This document shows, piece by piece, positions 9,797 through 17,709 of a stretch of 64,000 nucleotides of DNA; positions within the stretch are counted from its first letter, which is position 1, and each line of letters begins with the position of its first letter. The stretch comes from Pedobacter sp. PF22-3 (GTDB lineage Bacteria; Bacteroidota; Bacteroidia; Sphingobacteriales; Sphingobacteriaceae), in contig NZ_JAPIVP010000021.1 of NCBI RefSeq assembly GCF_026239555.1, positions 1-64,000 of the forward strand, read 5' to 3'. The notes beneath the pieces were generated by a model, which saw only the letters and a program-made list of their open reading frames with translations, searched no databases and was not told the DNA's origin. Made by a program: the position numbers and the translations under genes.

Positions 9797-9828
9797 CAAA
9801 TATAAAGCGATTTCTCTACAAATGCAAG
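9797..9828 (-). promoter_or_regulatory. Bacteroidota-type promoter of rpmH-rnpA-yidD
   Basis: Read on the minus strand, TTG (9827-9825) is followed by a 20-nt spacer and TATATTTG (9804-9797). This fits the Bacteroidota primary sigma consensus (TTTG, about 19-20 nt, TAnnTTTG). Transcription would start a few bases on, leaving a short leader of about 30 nt before rpmH. Confidence 0.6.
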
Positions 9829-10302
9829 AGTGATTAATTATTATTTTTTCTATTTAAATGCAAATGTAAAAAATCTTTTCAAAAACGGGACTAATGTTAT
9901 CATTTTAATCATTGTCTGTGGCGTTCTCTATTTCATCAAACGTTCTTATGGAACGAAAATATTTTTTTAGCTATGATTCGTCCCGATGGGACGAAATAAG
10001 GAAATCGCAACAATATCCCTTGTTATTGGGCGCTGGAAAGGAACAGGCCAATAATAACAGCAGAGGCCACCGTAAAACAAACCTGATTGTAGTGGAAATC
10101 CTTTTTGTTACCCTAAGCGTAGTCGAAGGGCAAAAAGATTGTAACAGAAAGCAGGGCTAACAATAACTTGAGCAGTTGATTGCTTTACATTAAAAATGCG
10201 ATCGTGACTACATATTGGTTAACATCTTTCCTGCAATGAAGACCCTGAAATAAATCCGATAGCTATCGGATCAGGCTGACGCTTTTAGAAGAATCTATCT
10301 CT
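9829..10302. other. Intergenic region with palindromic repeats
   Basis: No convincing gene is present. It contains the hairpins CGTTC-ttatg-GAACG (9941-9955) and TTCGTCCC-gat-GGGACGAA (9977-9995). A larger inverted element has AATCCTTTTTG (10097-10107) opposite CAAAAAGATT (10131-10140), and a perfect ATCCGATAGCTATCGGAT palindrome lies near 10255-10272. An 82-codon open frame crosses this stretch but is made of the repeat elements. Confidence 0.6.
9941..9995. repeat. Pair of short palindromes
   Basis: Two hairpins (9941-9955 and 9977-9995) are separated by an A/T-rich spacer. The second, TTCGTCCC/GGGACGAA, is a palindrome type that recurs between genes in Bacteroidota genomes (from general knowledge). 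They could work as mRNA 3' stabilisers or be remnants of small mobile repeats. Confidence 0.5.
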
Positions 10303-11037
10303 TTACAAACCCAACGCTGCCTTCAATTTCACGTAACCTGTTTTGCTTACAGGGAGCCAGATATCAGACTTTAACAACACCACATAACTATCTTTCTCTT
10401 TTAGCTCAATTTTGGTTACCTGCGCCAGGTTAATGATGTATGATCGATGTATGCGGATAAACTGGCTGGCATCGAGCGTTTGTTCGAAATAAGCCATGGT
10501 TTTGTTCTTATAAAAAGCACCATCAACGGTACTCAATTTCACATAATCATCATCAGCCTCTAAATAATTGATATCGGCAACAGGAATAATCTTAATTACG
10601 CCGTCTTTTTTAACCACTACCCTATTATTTTGGGCTGGGCTTAAAGCTGCAGCATCTAAAACAGCTTCTGTATTTTCGGTCTGATTTAATTTGCCCGGTA
10701 TTTTTTTGATGGCCGCATCAAAGCGCGATTTATCAATCGGCTTGAGGAGATAATCTACTGCATTAACCTCAAAAGCCTTGATGGCATACTCATCAAAAGC
10801 CGTAGTAAAAATTACTGCAGGTTTATCTTCAACCAGCTCAAGCATTTCGAAACCGCTAATTTTAGGCATCTGTATGTCGAGAAAAATGAGGTCAGGCTTG
10901 TGCAAGGTAATGGCTTTTAAACCTTCAAATCCGTCAGCACACTCGGCTACAATCTCTATTTCTGCATGATCTGAAAGGTAATACTTTACAATATCTCTCG
11001 CTAAAGGCTCATCATCAATTAGTATTGTCCTGATCAT
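10303..11037 (-). CDS. LytTR-family response regulator transcription factor
   Basis: The N-terminal receiver domain (about 1-120) has the acidic pair in ILIDDEP, the phospho-acceptor D54 in IFLDIQMPKISG, and the conserved lysine in YLLKPID. The C-terminal LytTR DNA-binding domain (about 140-244) carries INYLEADDDYVKL and FIRIHRSYIINL. It is the last gene of a four-gene minus-strand operon and overlaps the 3' end of the sensor kinase gene by 23 bp. It most likely receives phosphate from that kinase and activates its targets, possibly including its own operon. Confidence 0.92.
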   Translation of the reverse strand: MIRTILIDDEPLARDIVKYYLSDHAEIEIVAECADGFEGLKAITLHKPDLIFLDIQMPKISGFEMLELVEDKPAVIFTTAFDEYAIKAFEVNAVDYLLKPIDKSRFDAAIKKIPGKLNQTENTEAVLDAAALSPAQNNRVVVKKDGVIKIIPVADINYLEADDDYVKLSTVDGAFYKNKTMAYFEQTLDASQFIRIHRSYIINLAQVTKIELKEKDSYVVLLKSDIWLPVSKTGYVKLKAALGL

Positions 11038-12076
11038 TTTTTTGTGGAATTTTTAGGGTGGTAATATATAAATTATTTGCCTCAATATCGGTTTGTAATA
11101 AATGGGTATTTGCAAATAACAGATACAACCTGCGTTTAATGGCACTTAAACCAAATCCTGTTCCTCCGGCAGCTTTCATTTCCGGATCGAAAGGGTTTTG
11201 AACGCGCAATTGTAAAATATTATATTCAACCGTAACATCAATTTTAATCGTAATGCCAGCAGAAGTATTATAAAGACCGAATTTAATGGCATTTTCTACA
11301 ATCGGCTGTAACAATGTACCTGGTAAGCAAAGATTTAAGGTATCTTCGGCAACGTTCACTTCAATATTTAACCTATGGCTAAACCTTACTTTTTCGATAT
11401 CAAGATACAATTGGATGTACTCCATCTCCTCCTCAACCGAAACCCATAATTCATCGTCACGTTTTAAGGTACCGCGTAAAAAAGAAGCCAATTTTGTAAT
11501 CATTACCCCAGCTTCTTTTGGGTTAACCATAGTGAGTGCAAATACCGAATTTAGACTGTTAAAAAGAAAATGCGGCTGCAATTGGTGCCTTAACTTATTT
11601 AGCTCTGCTTCTTTAGCCAAACTCTTCGCTGCAGAAAGTCTTCCATGTGTTTCAGACTGTTCTTCTAACCTATACCATAATATATTAGCTAAAGCACACC
11701 AGGCCAAACACATAAAAGCGATTAAACCTCTAAAGGCAAAAGAAAAGTTATAAAAATCTTTATATTCTTTATAATCAGCAAAAATGTAAAGCATGCTATA
11801 TCTGGCGGCATAAATAATTACAAATGTGAGGGCCAGCGCAACAATCAGTACATAAAGCATCCTTTCGTTTTTTGGCTGATAATACCCCAACATATTGCTT
11901 ACCCCTATACAGGCCAATGCGAGCAAAAGATTATTGGTTAAGCTATCGGTTATCGCTATCCACCAGGAAAAATTAACTGCATAATGCAATCCAGCAGCAC
12001 ACATTACCGTCCACACGATTGCAATGGTGATTGATATTTTCTGTATTTGCGGAACGGATAAAGGTCTAGTTGTCAA
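11015..12076 (-). CDS. LytS-type sensor histidine kinase (His_kinase family)
   Basis: The 353-residue membrane kinase has about four N-terminal transmembrane helices (about 15-145). These are followed by the LytS/YehU-type phosphoacceptor motif LRHQLQPHFLFNSLNS and an ATPase region with LLQPIVENAIKFGL and GTGFGLSAIKRRL. The start is a TTG overlapping the end of the DUF4288 gene; no ATG lies close, so this start is less certain. It overlaps its response regulator gene downstream. Confidence 0.9.
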   Translation of the reverse strand: MTTRPLSVPQIQKISITIAIVWTVMCAAGLHYAVNFSWWIAITDSLTNNLLLALACIGVSNMLGYYQPKNERMLYVLIVALALTFVIIYAARYSMLYIFADYKEYKDFYNFSFAFRGLIAFMCLAWCALANILWYRLEEQSETHGRLSAAKSLAKEAELNKLRHQLQPHFLFNSLNSVFALTMVNPKEAGVMITKLASFLRGTLKRDDELWVSVEEEMEYIQLYLDIEKVRFSHRLNIEVNVAEDTLNLCLPGTLLQPIVENAIKFGLYNTSAGITIKIDVTVEYNILQLRVQNPFDPEMKAAGGTGFGLSAIKRRLYLLFANTHLLQTDIEANNLYITTLKIPQKNDQDNTN

Positions 12077-12413
12077 AACGTTTCTGATTAGTTAATGATT
12101 TATTGCGGTGCGCTAGCTTTTCAAGGTATAATGAAACCGATTGTGGTTCAACCATCTTCGAACTCACTTCTGCACCATCTGTAAGTTCTACAACTTCAGA
12201 TATTCCACCTACACCTAAAAACTTCCATACTATTTTATCTCCCTGGCAATTGTTAAGGGAAGGATTAAAATGTACGGCATTCAAATTAGCTTTACTTAAG
12301 GCTTGCCTGATCCCTTTTGCCTGGATTAAACGCGTTTGTTCGTTAAACTGGGGCGTATGCTTTCCTTCACCACAAATTACCTGATAGATACAATTTACTG
12401 CAAACCATTTCAT
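12066..12413 (-). CDS. DUF4288 domain protein
   Basis: This 115-residue soluble protein opens with MKWFAVNCIYQVICGEG and continues with FNEQTRLIQAKGIRQA, the look of DUF4288, a family of unknown function. It has no signal peptide or membrane segment. It sits between the LiaF-like gene and the histidine kinase gene, overlapping the kinase start, so it may tune this signalling unit. That role is inferred only from position. Confidence 0.7.
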   Translation of the reverse strand: MKWFAVNCIYQVICGEGKHTPQFNEQTRLIQAKGIRQALSKANLNAVHFNPSLNNCQGDKIVWKFLGVGGISEVVELTDGAEVSSKMVEPQSVSLYLEKLAHRNKSLTNQKRFDN

Positions 12414-12435
12414 AGGCGCTATTTATAATAAATGT

Positions 12436-13194
12436 TTAGAAACTTTTAATTTCAATCCCGCCAAATAAAGCTGTCCCATCTAAAATCAATGTTTTTTTCA
12501 GCTCTGCTACCGGCATTACATGCGATCTTTTATCTTCAACACTACCAAATAATGCCGTTACGTTAGATTTTATTGCCCAGTTTTGCGGTACAATCAATTT
12601 AATTCCACCAAAAACTGCTGTTACATCAAGCGATACGGTTTCAGGAAAATCAGCCTGCGTCATCACAATATCGGCGCCGCCAAAAACGGCCGTAATATCG
12701 CCACCCTGAAAGTTTTTAGTGTATACCGTTTGATGACTACCGCCAAAAACAGCCATTACATCAATAACATCGTTATTATTCACTGACTCTTTATCTGAAT
12801 CGCCTTCAAAATCAAAATCGGCTTTACGCTTATCCTTTTTCTTAGAAAACGAACCTTGCTTTGGTCTGAAAATTAAAAAGCAGCCAACAATTACCAAACC
12901 AAAGCCTAAAGCATATTTAGATAGGTCGAGATCCAGCCCGGGTATATGAATTAAGGTATTATAAGCACCGACCAAAATTAAGACCAGCCAGCCTATGCCC
13001 TTAAAGTTACGACGAACACCAAGAAACACGCCTAATAAAATTAAAAAATTAGACCAACTGAAAATCCATCGTGGAATATTTAATCCAACATTGTTCAGCA
13101 GAAATGCAAAGCCTATGATGATGATGATGAAACCGCTCCAAACCCTTCCTGAGTTTTTAACCTGGTTGTTATTATTATGATTAATGTTTTCCAT
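12436..13194 (-). CDS. LiaF-like envelope-stress membrane protein
   Basis: The 252-residue protein begins with about four transmembrane segments (22-110) like the LiaI/LiaF-type TM region. A charged linker (KKKDKRKADFDFEG) follows. The C-terminal half has four V/LFGG turns (MAVFGG, TAVFGG, TAVFGG, TALFGG), typical of the beta-helical LiaF C-terminal domain. In Firmicutes LiaF restrains a sensor kinase responding to cell-wall antibiotics. The operon with a LytS/LytTR pair suggests an analogous sensing role, but that is inference. Confidence 0.8.
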   Translation of the reverse strand: MENINHNNNNQVKNSGRVWSGFIIIIIGFAFLLNNVGLNIPRWIFSWSNFLILLGVFLGVRRNFKGIGWLVLILVGAYNTLIHIPGLDLDLSKYALGFGLVIVGCFLIFRPKQGSFSKKKDKRKADFDFEGDSDKESVNNNDVIDVMAVFGGSHQTVYTKNFQGGDITAVFGGADIVMTQADFPETVSLDVTAVFGGIKLIVPQNWAIKSNVTALFGSVEDKRSHVMPVAELKKTLILDGTALFGGIEIKSF

Positions 13195-13215
13195 TTGTGC
13201 TCGTATTTAATAATT

Positions 13216-13223
13216 CAAAAGTA
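13216..13223 (-). promoter_or_regulatory. Possible -7 box of the LiaF-like operon
   Basis: TACTTTTG on the minus strand fits TAnnTTTG and lies 22 bp before the LiaF-like start. No clear TTG -33 element is seen at the right distance, so the call is weak. Confidence 0.3.
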
Positions 13224-13326
13224 TTGATCAGTAACTGACCATCATATACGCCACATGTAAGAACCTGGTAAAAAGCGGTAAGTGGCCTTATTTTATCGGT
13301 GAAAATTATTTTGTTATTTTGAGGGC

Positions 13327-14199
13327 ATGAAATTTATCCTATTAGTATTTGTTTTTGCTATTTCTAATGGCTTGTATGCACAAGAAATAAGCAGCCATTA
13401 TAAGATCTATGATGTAAAAAAACAAAAATCGATATCAATAGCCGACATTGTTGCTGATATGGAGCATGCTGATGTTTTATTTTTTGGCGAAGACCATAAC
13501 GATTCTATAGGCCACTACCTTGAAGCGGCGCTTTTTGAAAAACTCCATTCAAAATATCCATTAAAAATGGCGTTATCTTTAGAAATGTTCCCTACCGATG
13601 TACAACCTGAGGTAGATGAATACCTGGCAGGGTTAATCTCTGAAAAGAATTTTATTAAAGAAAGCAGGGCCTGGGGAAATTATAAAGATTACAGACCTTT
13701 AATTGAATATGCCAAACAGAACGGATTAAAAGTTATCGCTGCAAATGCGGCAACACGTTACAGCAACGCTGTTACACTTGGCGGACTGAAGGTTTTAGAA
13801 AATTTCCCTAAAACATCATTCAATTTTTTACCTCCAATCCCTATCGATACGGCCCAGGGTAGGTATTATGAAAAATTTACAGAAACCTTGGGTGGACACA
13901 GCATGGGCACGATGAAAATTTACCAGACACAAAATTTATGGGATGCAACCATGGCCTGGTCTATCAATAAGTTTATTAAAGCGAATAAAGGCGTTAAAGT
14001 TTTACAACTCAACGGCCGTTTCCATAGTGATGAAAAACTGGGAACACTGGCAAAGCTCAAACAATTAAATCCAAAATTAAAAATCCTGAATATTTCGTCG
14101 TTTTCTGATGAAAGCTTCAACAACCCCAAATGGGGAAAATTCAGTCAACTTGATGATTACATCATCATCACCGATCCAACGGTAAAAAGAAGTTATTAA
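13327..14199 (+). CDS. ChaN-like (haem-binding uptake/Tiki superfamily) secreted protein
   Basis: The 290-residue protein has a signal peptide (KFILLVFVFAISNGLYAQ). Its core resembles the ChaN/DUF399 family: DVLFFGEDHNDSIGH near the N-terminus, MALSLEMFPTDVQ, and LQLNGRFHSDEKLG near the end. The conserved His and Glu residues of the fold (GEDH, LEMF, GRFH) are all visible. ChaN is linked to iron or haem handling, and related Tiki-fold proteins are proteases, so substrate and activity are open. It is convergent with mscL across a shared terminator. Confidence 0.82.
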   Translation: MKFILLVFVFAISNGLYAQEISSHYKIYDVKKQKSISIADIVADMEHADVLFFGEDHNDSIGHYLEAALFEKLHSKYPLKMALSLEMFPTDVQPEVDEYLAGLISEKNFIKESRAWGNYKDYRPLIEYAKQNGLKVIAANAATRYSNAVTLGGLKVLENFPKTSFNFLPPIPIDTAQGRYYEKFTETLGGHSMGTMKIYQTQNLWDATMAWSINKFIKANKGVKVLQLNGRFHSDEKLGTLAKLKQLNPKLKILNISSFSDESFNNPKWGKFSQLDDYIIITDPTVKRSY

Positions 14200-14204
14200 A
14201 ATGA

Positions 14205-14246
14205 AAAGCTCCGCAGCTTTGATGGGTTGCAGAGCTTAGTTTTTTT
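14205..14246. terminator. Bidirectional terminator between chaN-like gene and mscL
   Basis: AAGCTCcGCA (14206-14215) pairs with TGCaGAGCTT (14227-14236) and a run of seven T follows on the plus strand. It lies 6 bp after the plus-strand stop and immediately before the mscL stop, so it may also serve mscL, with weaker U-tract support. Confidence 0.7.
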
Positions 14247-14694
14247 ATGCTTTTGCTTTTAGCAAATCTCTGATTTCGGTTAAAAGTACTTCTTCTTTTG
14301 TGGGTACAGGTGGTGCAGCAACTGCTACGGCTTCTTCTTTCTTTTTCATTTTATTAATTGTTTTAACCATAATAAAAACAATTAATGCCAATAGTAAGAA
14401 GTTTATGGCCACTGTAATAAAATTACCGTAAGCAAATATGGCAGCATCCGGAGCAGCTTTTTTGGCATCAGCCAGTGATGCTCCCTTAGGAATAAGTTCA
14501 GATCCTTTACCCATTGCAAAGTAAATGCTGCTAAAATCTGGCTTACCCACCATAGCAGCTACTACGGGCATGATCAAATCTTCAATTACACTGGTCACAA
14601 TCTTACCGAAAGCACCACCAATAATTACTCCGACTGCTAAATCGAAAGCATTGCCCTTAATGGCAAACTCTTTAAATTCTTTTACAAAGCCCAT
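14245..14694 (-). CDS. mscL: Large-conductance mechanosensitive channel MscL
   Basis: MscL is the homopentameric inner-membrane safety valve opened by membrane tension at hypo-osmotic shock. The first helix is textbook: FAIKGNAFDLAVGVIIGGAF, then GKIVTSVIEDLIMP. The second helix is FITVAINFLLLALIVFIMV, and the C-terminal helical bundle ends TEIRDLLKAK. Length (149) is normal. Confidence 0.96.
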   Translation of the reverse strand: MGFVKEFKEFAIKGNAFDLAVGVIIGGAFGKIVTSVIEDLIMPVVAAMVGKPDFSSIYFAMGKGSELIPKGASLADAKKAAPDAAIFAYGNFITVAINFLLLALIVFIMVKTINKMKKKEEAVAVAAPPVPTKEEVLLTEIRDLLKAKA

Positions 14695-14830
14695 ACATTA
14701 TTAGTTTAGTTCTATTTATTTACTAAAGTAGCAAACATTAAACTCAATACAAACGTTTAGGAAATAATTTTAAAACCGACATATCGATAGCATTTAGGTC
14801 AAATCAGCATAATATCTGAAATCTATTGTT

Positions 14831-14838
14831 TATTTTTG
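14831..14838 (+). promoter_or_regulatory. Possible -7 box of rpoN
   Basis: TATTTTTG matches TAnnTTTG and would give a leader of roughly 15 nt before the ATG at 14860. It also argues against the longer reading from the TTG at 14836. No convincing -33 box is seen. Confidence 0.35.
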
Positions 14839-14859
14839 CCCTATTCTTTTTTATTTGCT

Positions 14860-16332
14860 ATGCTAAAACAACATTTACAACAAAAATTATTACAAAAGTT
14901 ATCACCACAACAGATACAGTTTATTAAATTGTTGCAGGTGCCAACCGTTGCTTTAGATACACGTGTAAAAGAGGAACTTGAAGAGAATCCAGCACTTGAA
15001 GATCCAAGCTTAATGACTCAGGATGAGCCAAAAAGCGAATATGATGATTTAAATGATGGGCCAGAGGATTACGAGCAATCATCAGAAGATACCAGCATGG
15101 ATGAATTTAATGTAGATGATTATCTGCAGGATGATTCGACCAACGATTATAGTACCAATTATAATAATGGCGACGATGATGAGGAAAAAAAAGAGACGCC
15201 GATTGCTATTGAAAGCACTTTTTTTGAAAGTTTACAAGAGCAATTAGACCTCATTCCCCTATCCGATCAGGATTTTATTATTGGCAAACAGATTATTGGT
15301 AGTTTAGATGATGATGGTTATTTACGCCGTCCGTTGGGCTCCATGATTGACGATCTTGCTTTTTCTCAGAATGTTATGGTTGAGGAAGAGGATGTATTGG
15401 AAATGTTAAAACTGATCCAGGGATTTGATCCTCCGGGTATTGGCGCAAGAGACCTGAAAGAATGTTTACTGATCCAGTTAAAAAGAAAAGACACAAACAA
15501 TCCGATTATAGTTAAAGCAATGAATGTTGTAGAAAACTATCTGGATGAGTTTACCCGTAAACATTACGATAAATTAGAAAAAAGTTTAGGTTTAGATAGC
15601 GAAGAACTTAAAGAGGTGGTAAACGAAATTTTGCGTTTAAATCCTAAACCTGGTGATGCCAACCAGGTGACGACGAAACAAATGCAGATTATTCCTGATT
15701 TCCACATCAGTAATAATGATGGTGTATTGATTTTGACTTTAAATTCGAAAAATGCGCCTGAACTAAAGGTAAGCAGGTCTTACCAGGAGATGTTTGAGCA
15801 TTACGACAAAGCCGCATCTAAAGATAAAAAGTTAAAAGAGGCCGTTCAGTTTGTGAAACAAAAATTAGATTCTGCACGATGGTTTATAGATGCGATTAAA
15901 CAAAGACAACAGACTTTGTTAAAAACGATGAATGCCATTATGCACTATCAATATGAATATTTTTTAACAGCTGATGAGCGTAAGATGCGCCCGATGATTT
16001 TAAAAGATATTGCAGATAAAATTGATATGGATATCTCAACCGTATCAAGGGTGGCAAACTCTAAATACGTACAAACCGAATTTGGCACTTTTCTGTTAAA
16101 ATCGTTCTTCTCAGAGGCTATTCAAACTGAAAACGGTGAAGAAGTTTCCAATAAAGAGGTTAAAAAGATATTAGAAGACTGTATTGGCAATGAAGATAAA
16201 CGCAAACCTTTGGCTGATGAAAAATTAACCGAAATTTTAAAAGAAAGAGGTTATAACATTGCCAGAAGAACGGTTGCAAAGTATCGCGAACAAATGAATA
16301 TTCCGGTAGCAAGGCTGAGGAAAGAACTGTAG
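14860..16332 (+). CDS. rpoN: RNA polymerase sigma-54 factor
   Basis: Sigma-54 directs RNA polymerase to -24/-12 promoters opened by AAA+ activators. The glutamine/leucine-rich region I (LKQHLQQKLLQKLSPQQIQF), an acidic region II (about 50-120), the core-binding domain with LQGFDPPGIGARDLKECL, and the helix-turn-helix with DISTVSRVANSKYVQT are all seen. The RpoN box ARRTVAKYREQM ends it. The product is 490 residues from the ATG at 14860; an 8-codon TTG extension is rejected. No sigma-54 activator gene lies in the window. Confidence 0.97.
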   Translation: MLKQHLQQKLLQKLSPQQIQFIKLLQVPTVALDTRVKEELEENPALEDPSLMTQDEPKSEYDDLNDGPEDYEQSSEDTSMDEFNVDDYLQDDSTNDYSTNYNNGDDDEEKKETPIAIESTFFESLQEQLDLIPLSDQDFIIGKQIIGSLDDDGYLRRPLGSMIDDLAFSQNVMVEEEDVLEMLKLIQGFDPPGIGARDLKECLLIQLKRKDTNNPIIVKAMNVVENYLDEFTRKHYDKLEKSLGLDSEELKEVVNEILRLNPKPGDANQVTTKQMQIIPDFHISNNDGVLILTLNSKNAPELKVSRSYQEMFEHYDKAASKDKKLKEAVQFVKQKLDSARWFIDAIKQRQQTLLKTMNAIMHYQYEYFLTADERKMRPMILKDIADKIDMDISTVSRVANSKYVQTEFGTFLLKSFFSEAIQTENGEEVSNKEVKKILEDCIGNEDKRKPLADEKLTEILKERGYNIARRTVAKYREQMNIPVARLRKEL

Positions 16333-16697
16333 TAAAGTTGGCAGTTTTCAATTGGCGGTTATCAGTTGCCAGTTTACAGTTGATTAGCCAAAGTATAGAA
16401 TTTAAATTGCCAATTGATAGTGTTGCACTCCAAATATAAGTGGTGTATTTATTTTGATTGGGAAATAAGCAGTTCTATGTTGTTGGCAGCATCAGTCCCG
16501 CTTTCCATTCCAAGTCCCGCACTCGTTCCTGGCTAACGGGCTTTTGCCCTAACTGATAGATTTTAATTTTGACACAGCCTCCTTACCGTACATTCAAGTT
16601 ATAAACGACTACAATGAATTTAATTCAGGGAAGTTCAGGCTTTTCAACTAATCGTCAGATCCAACTGCCAACTGAAAATTGCCAAATGCCGACTGAA
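16333..16697. other. Intergenic region with 'ttggcagtt' type repeats
   Basis: No gene is seen. Imperfect direct repeats based on 'ggcagttttcaattggcggttatcagttgcc' flank the stretch near 16339-16372. An inverted counterpart ('ccaactgccaactgaaaattgcc') lies near 16662-16684, which suggests a decayed repeat or insertion footprint between convergent genes. Confidence 0.5.
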
Positions 16698-17708
16698 TTA
16701 CCACATCTTAATATAAGAAGGTACTTTATAGATGTTATTCAGCATCAAGCCCAATACGATCTCGTGGCTACCGTTGCTTACCTGATTTAACTGCGAAGTG
16801 GTAAAATCGTATGAATAAGTCAGGTTAACCATTTTCCCAATGTTGAAGCCTGCCATTGCAGCAAAAGAATCGTCTTTACGGTAACTCCCGCCCAGCCAGA
16901 TTTTATCTTTAAAGGCCAGTTTAAGGTTTAAATCAGCAGAAACAGGTGCAGGAGATACATATTTGACCATTACTGATGGGATTGCTGAAATTTCATCATC
17001 AACAAAAAATTTATATCCTACAGTAGCAAAATAATGTGGCACTTCTTTACCCAGATTATAACTGTTATCACCAGTAAAACTTAATTTCTGAGGTAAAATT
17101 TGTTGTACAGAAACACCTGCAAAAATCCTGGCGCCATACAACCATAAGCCTATACTTAAATCAGGTTTTACCTGGTTAATCAATGCCCTGTTCATAATCG
17201 GATCTATTGGCGTATCGAAAGTAAGCGCATTTACATCTAACGAAATACTCGAAATACCTGCTGCCACGCCTGCAGAAAGATTAAAATTATTACTTAACTG
17301 TAAATGATAAGCATAAGTAACGTTGGCATCCAACCTTTTTATCGGACCAGTTTTATCTAAAACAGCAGTTACCCCCATTCCATGGTGCGCTGGAGACGAC
17401 ATGTAATTTTGCGTATAGTTTCTGTCCATAGGATCTCCCGTTTGCTCGGGGAAAGCGGTGAGTGCGTTACTCCATAGCTGGTTATCGCCGAGCGCCCAAT
17501 GGGCCGAAACAAAAGAGGTTTGTGGCGCATCGGTAATACCAGACCATTGTTTACGGTAACCGGCTTTAAAATCGAGGTAATTTTCAATTCCGGAGAGCGC
17601 CGGATTTAGCAGGTACTGATTAAAAATGTATTGCGTATACTGTGGCTTTTGTTGCGCAAAAACGTTTAGGGATGCAAAAAGTGCGAGTGAGGTAATGAGC
17701 TTCTTCAA
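16698..17708 (-). CDS. PorP/SprF family type IX secretion-associated membrane protein
   Basis: The 336-residue outer-membrane barrel has a signal peptide (KKLITSLALFASLNVFAQ) and the family start QQKPQYTQYIFNQYLLNPAL. PorP/SprF proteins hold type IX cargo bearing type B C-terminal domains at the surface. The frame begins at a TTG because no ATG lies before the signal peptide. It is one base downstream of the large type-B-tailed protein, the standard pairing, so they almost certainly function together. Confidence 0.92.
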   Translation of the reverse strand: MKKLITSLALFASLNVFAQQKPQYTQYIFNQYLLNPALSGIENYLDFKAGYRKQWSGITDAPQTSFVSAHWALGDNQLWSNALTAFPEQTGDPMDRNYTQNYMSSPAHHGMGVTAVLDKTGPIKRLDANVTYAYHLQLSNNFNLSAGVAAGISSISLDVNALTFDTPIDPIMNRALINQVKPDLSIGLWLYGARIFAGVSVQQILPQKLSFTGDNSYNLGKEVPHYFATVGYKFFVDDEISAIPSVMVKYVSPAPVSADLNLKLAFKDKIWLGGSYRKDDSFAAMAGFNIGKMVNLTYSYDFTTSQLNQVSNGSHEIVLGLMLNNIYKVPSYIKMW

Positions 17709-17709
17709 T

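Noticed and set aside
9912..10160. 82-codon plus-strand open frame
   Set aside because: Composed of palindromic repeat elements, with no protein-like composition.
11286..11753. 155-codon plus-strand open frame
   Set aside because: Antisense to the LytS-type kinase, whose catalytic motifs are intact.
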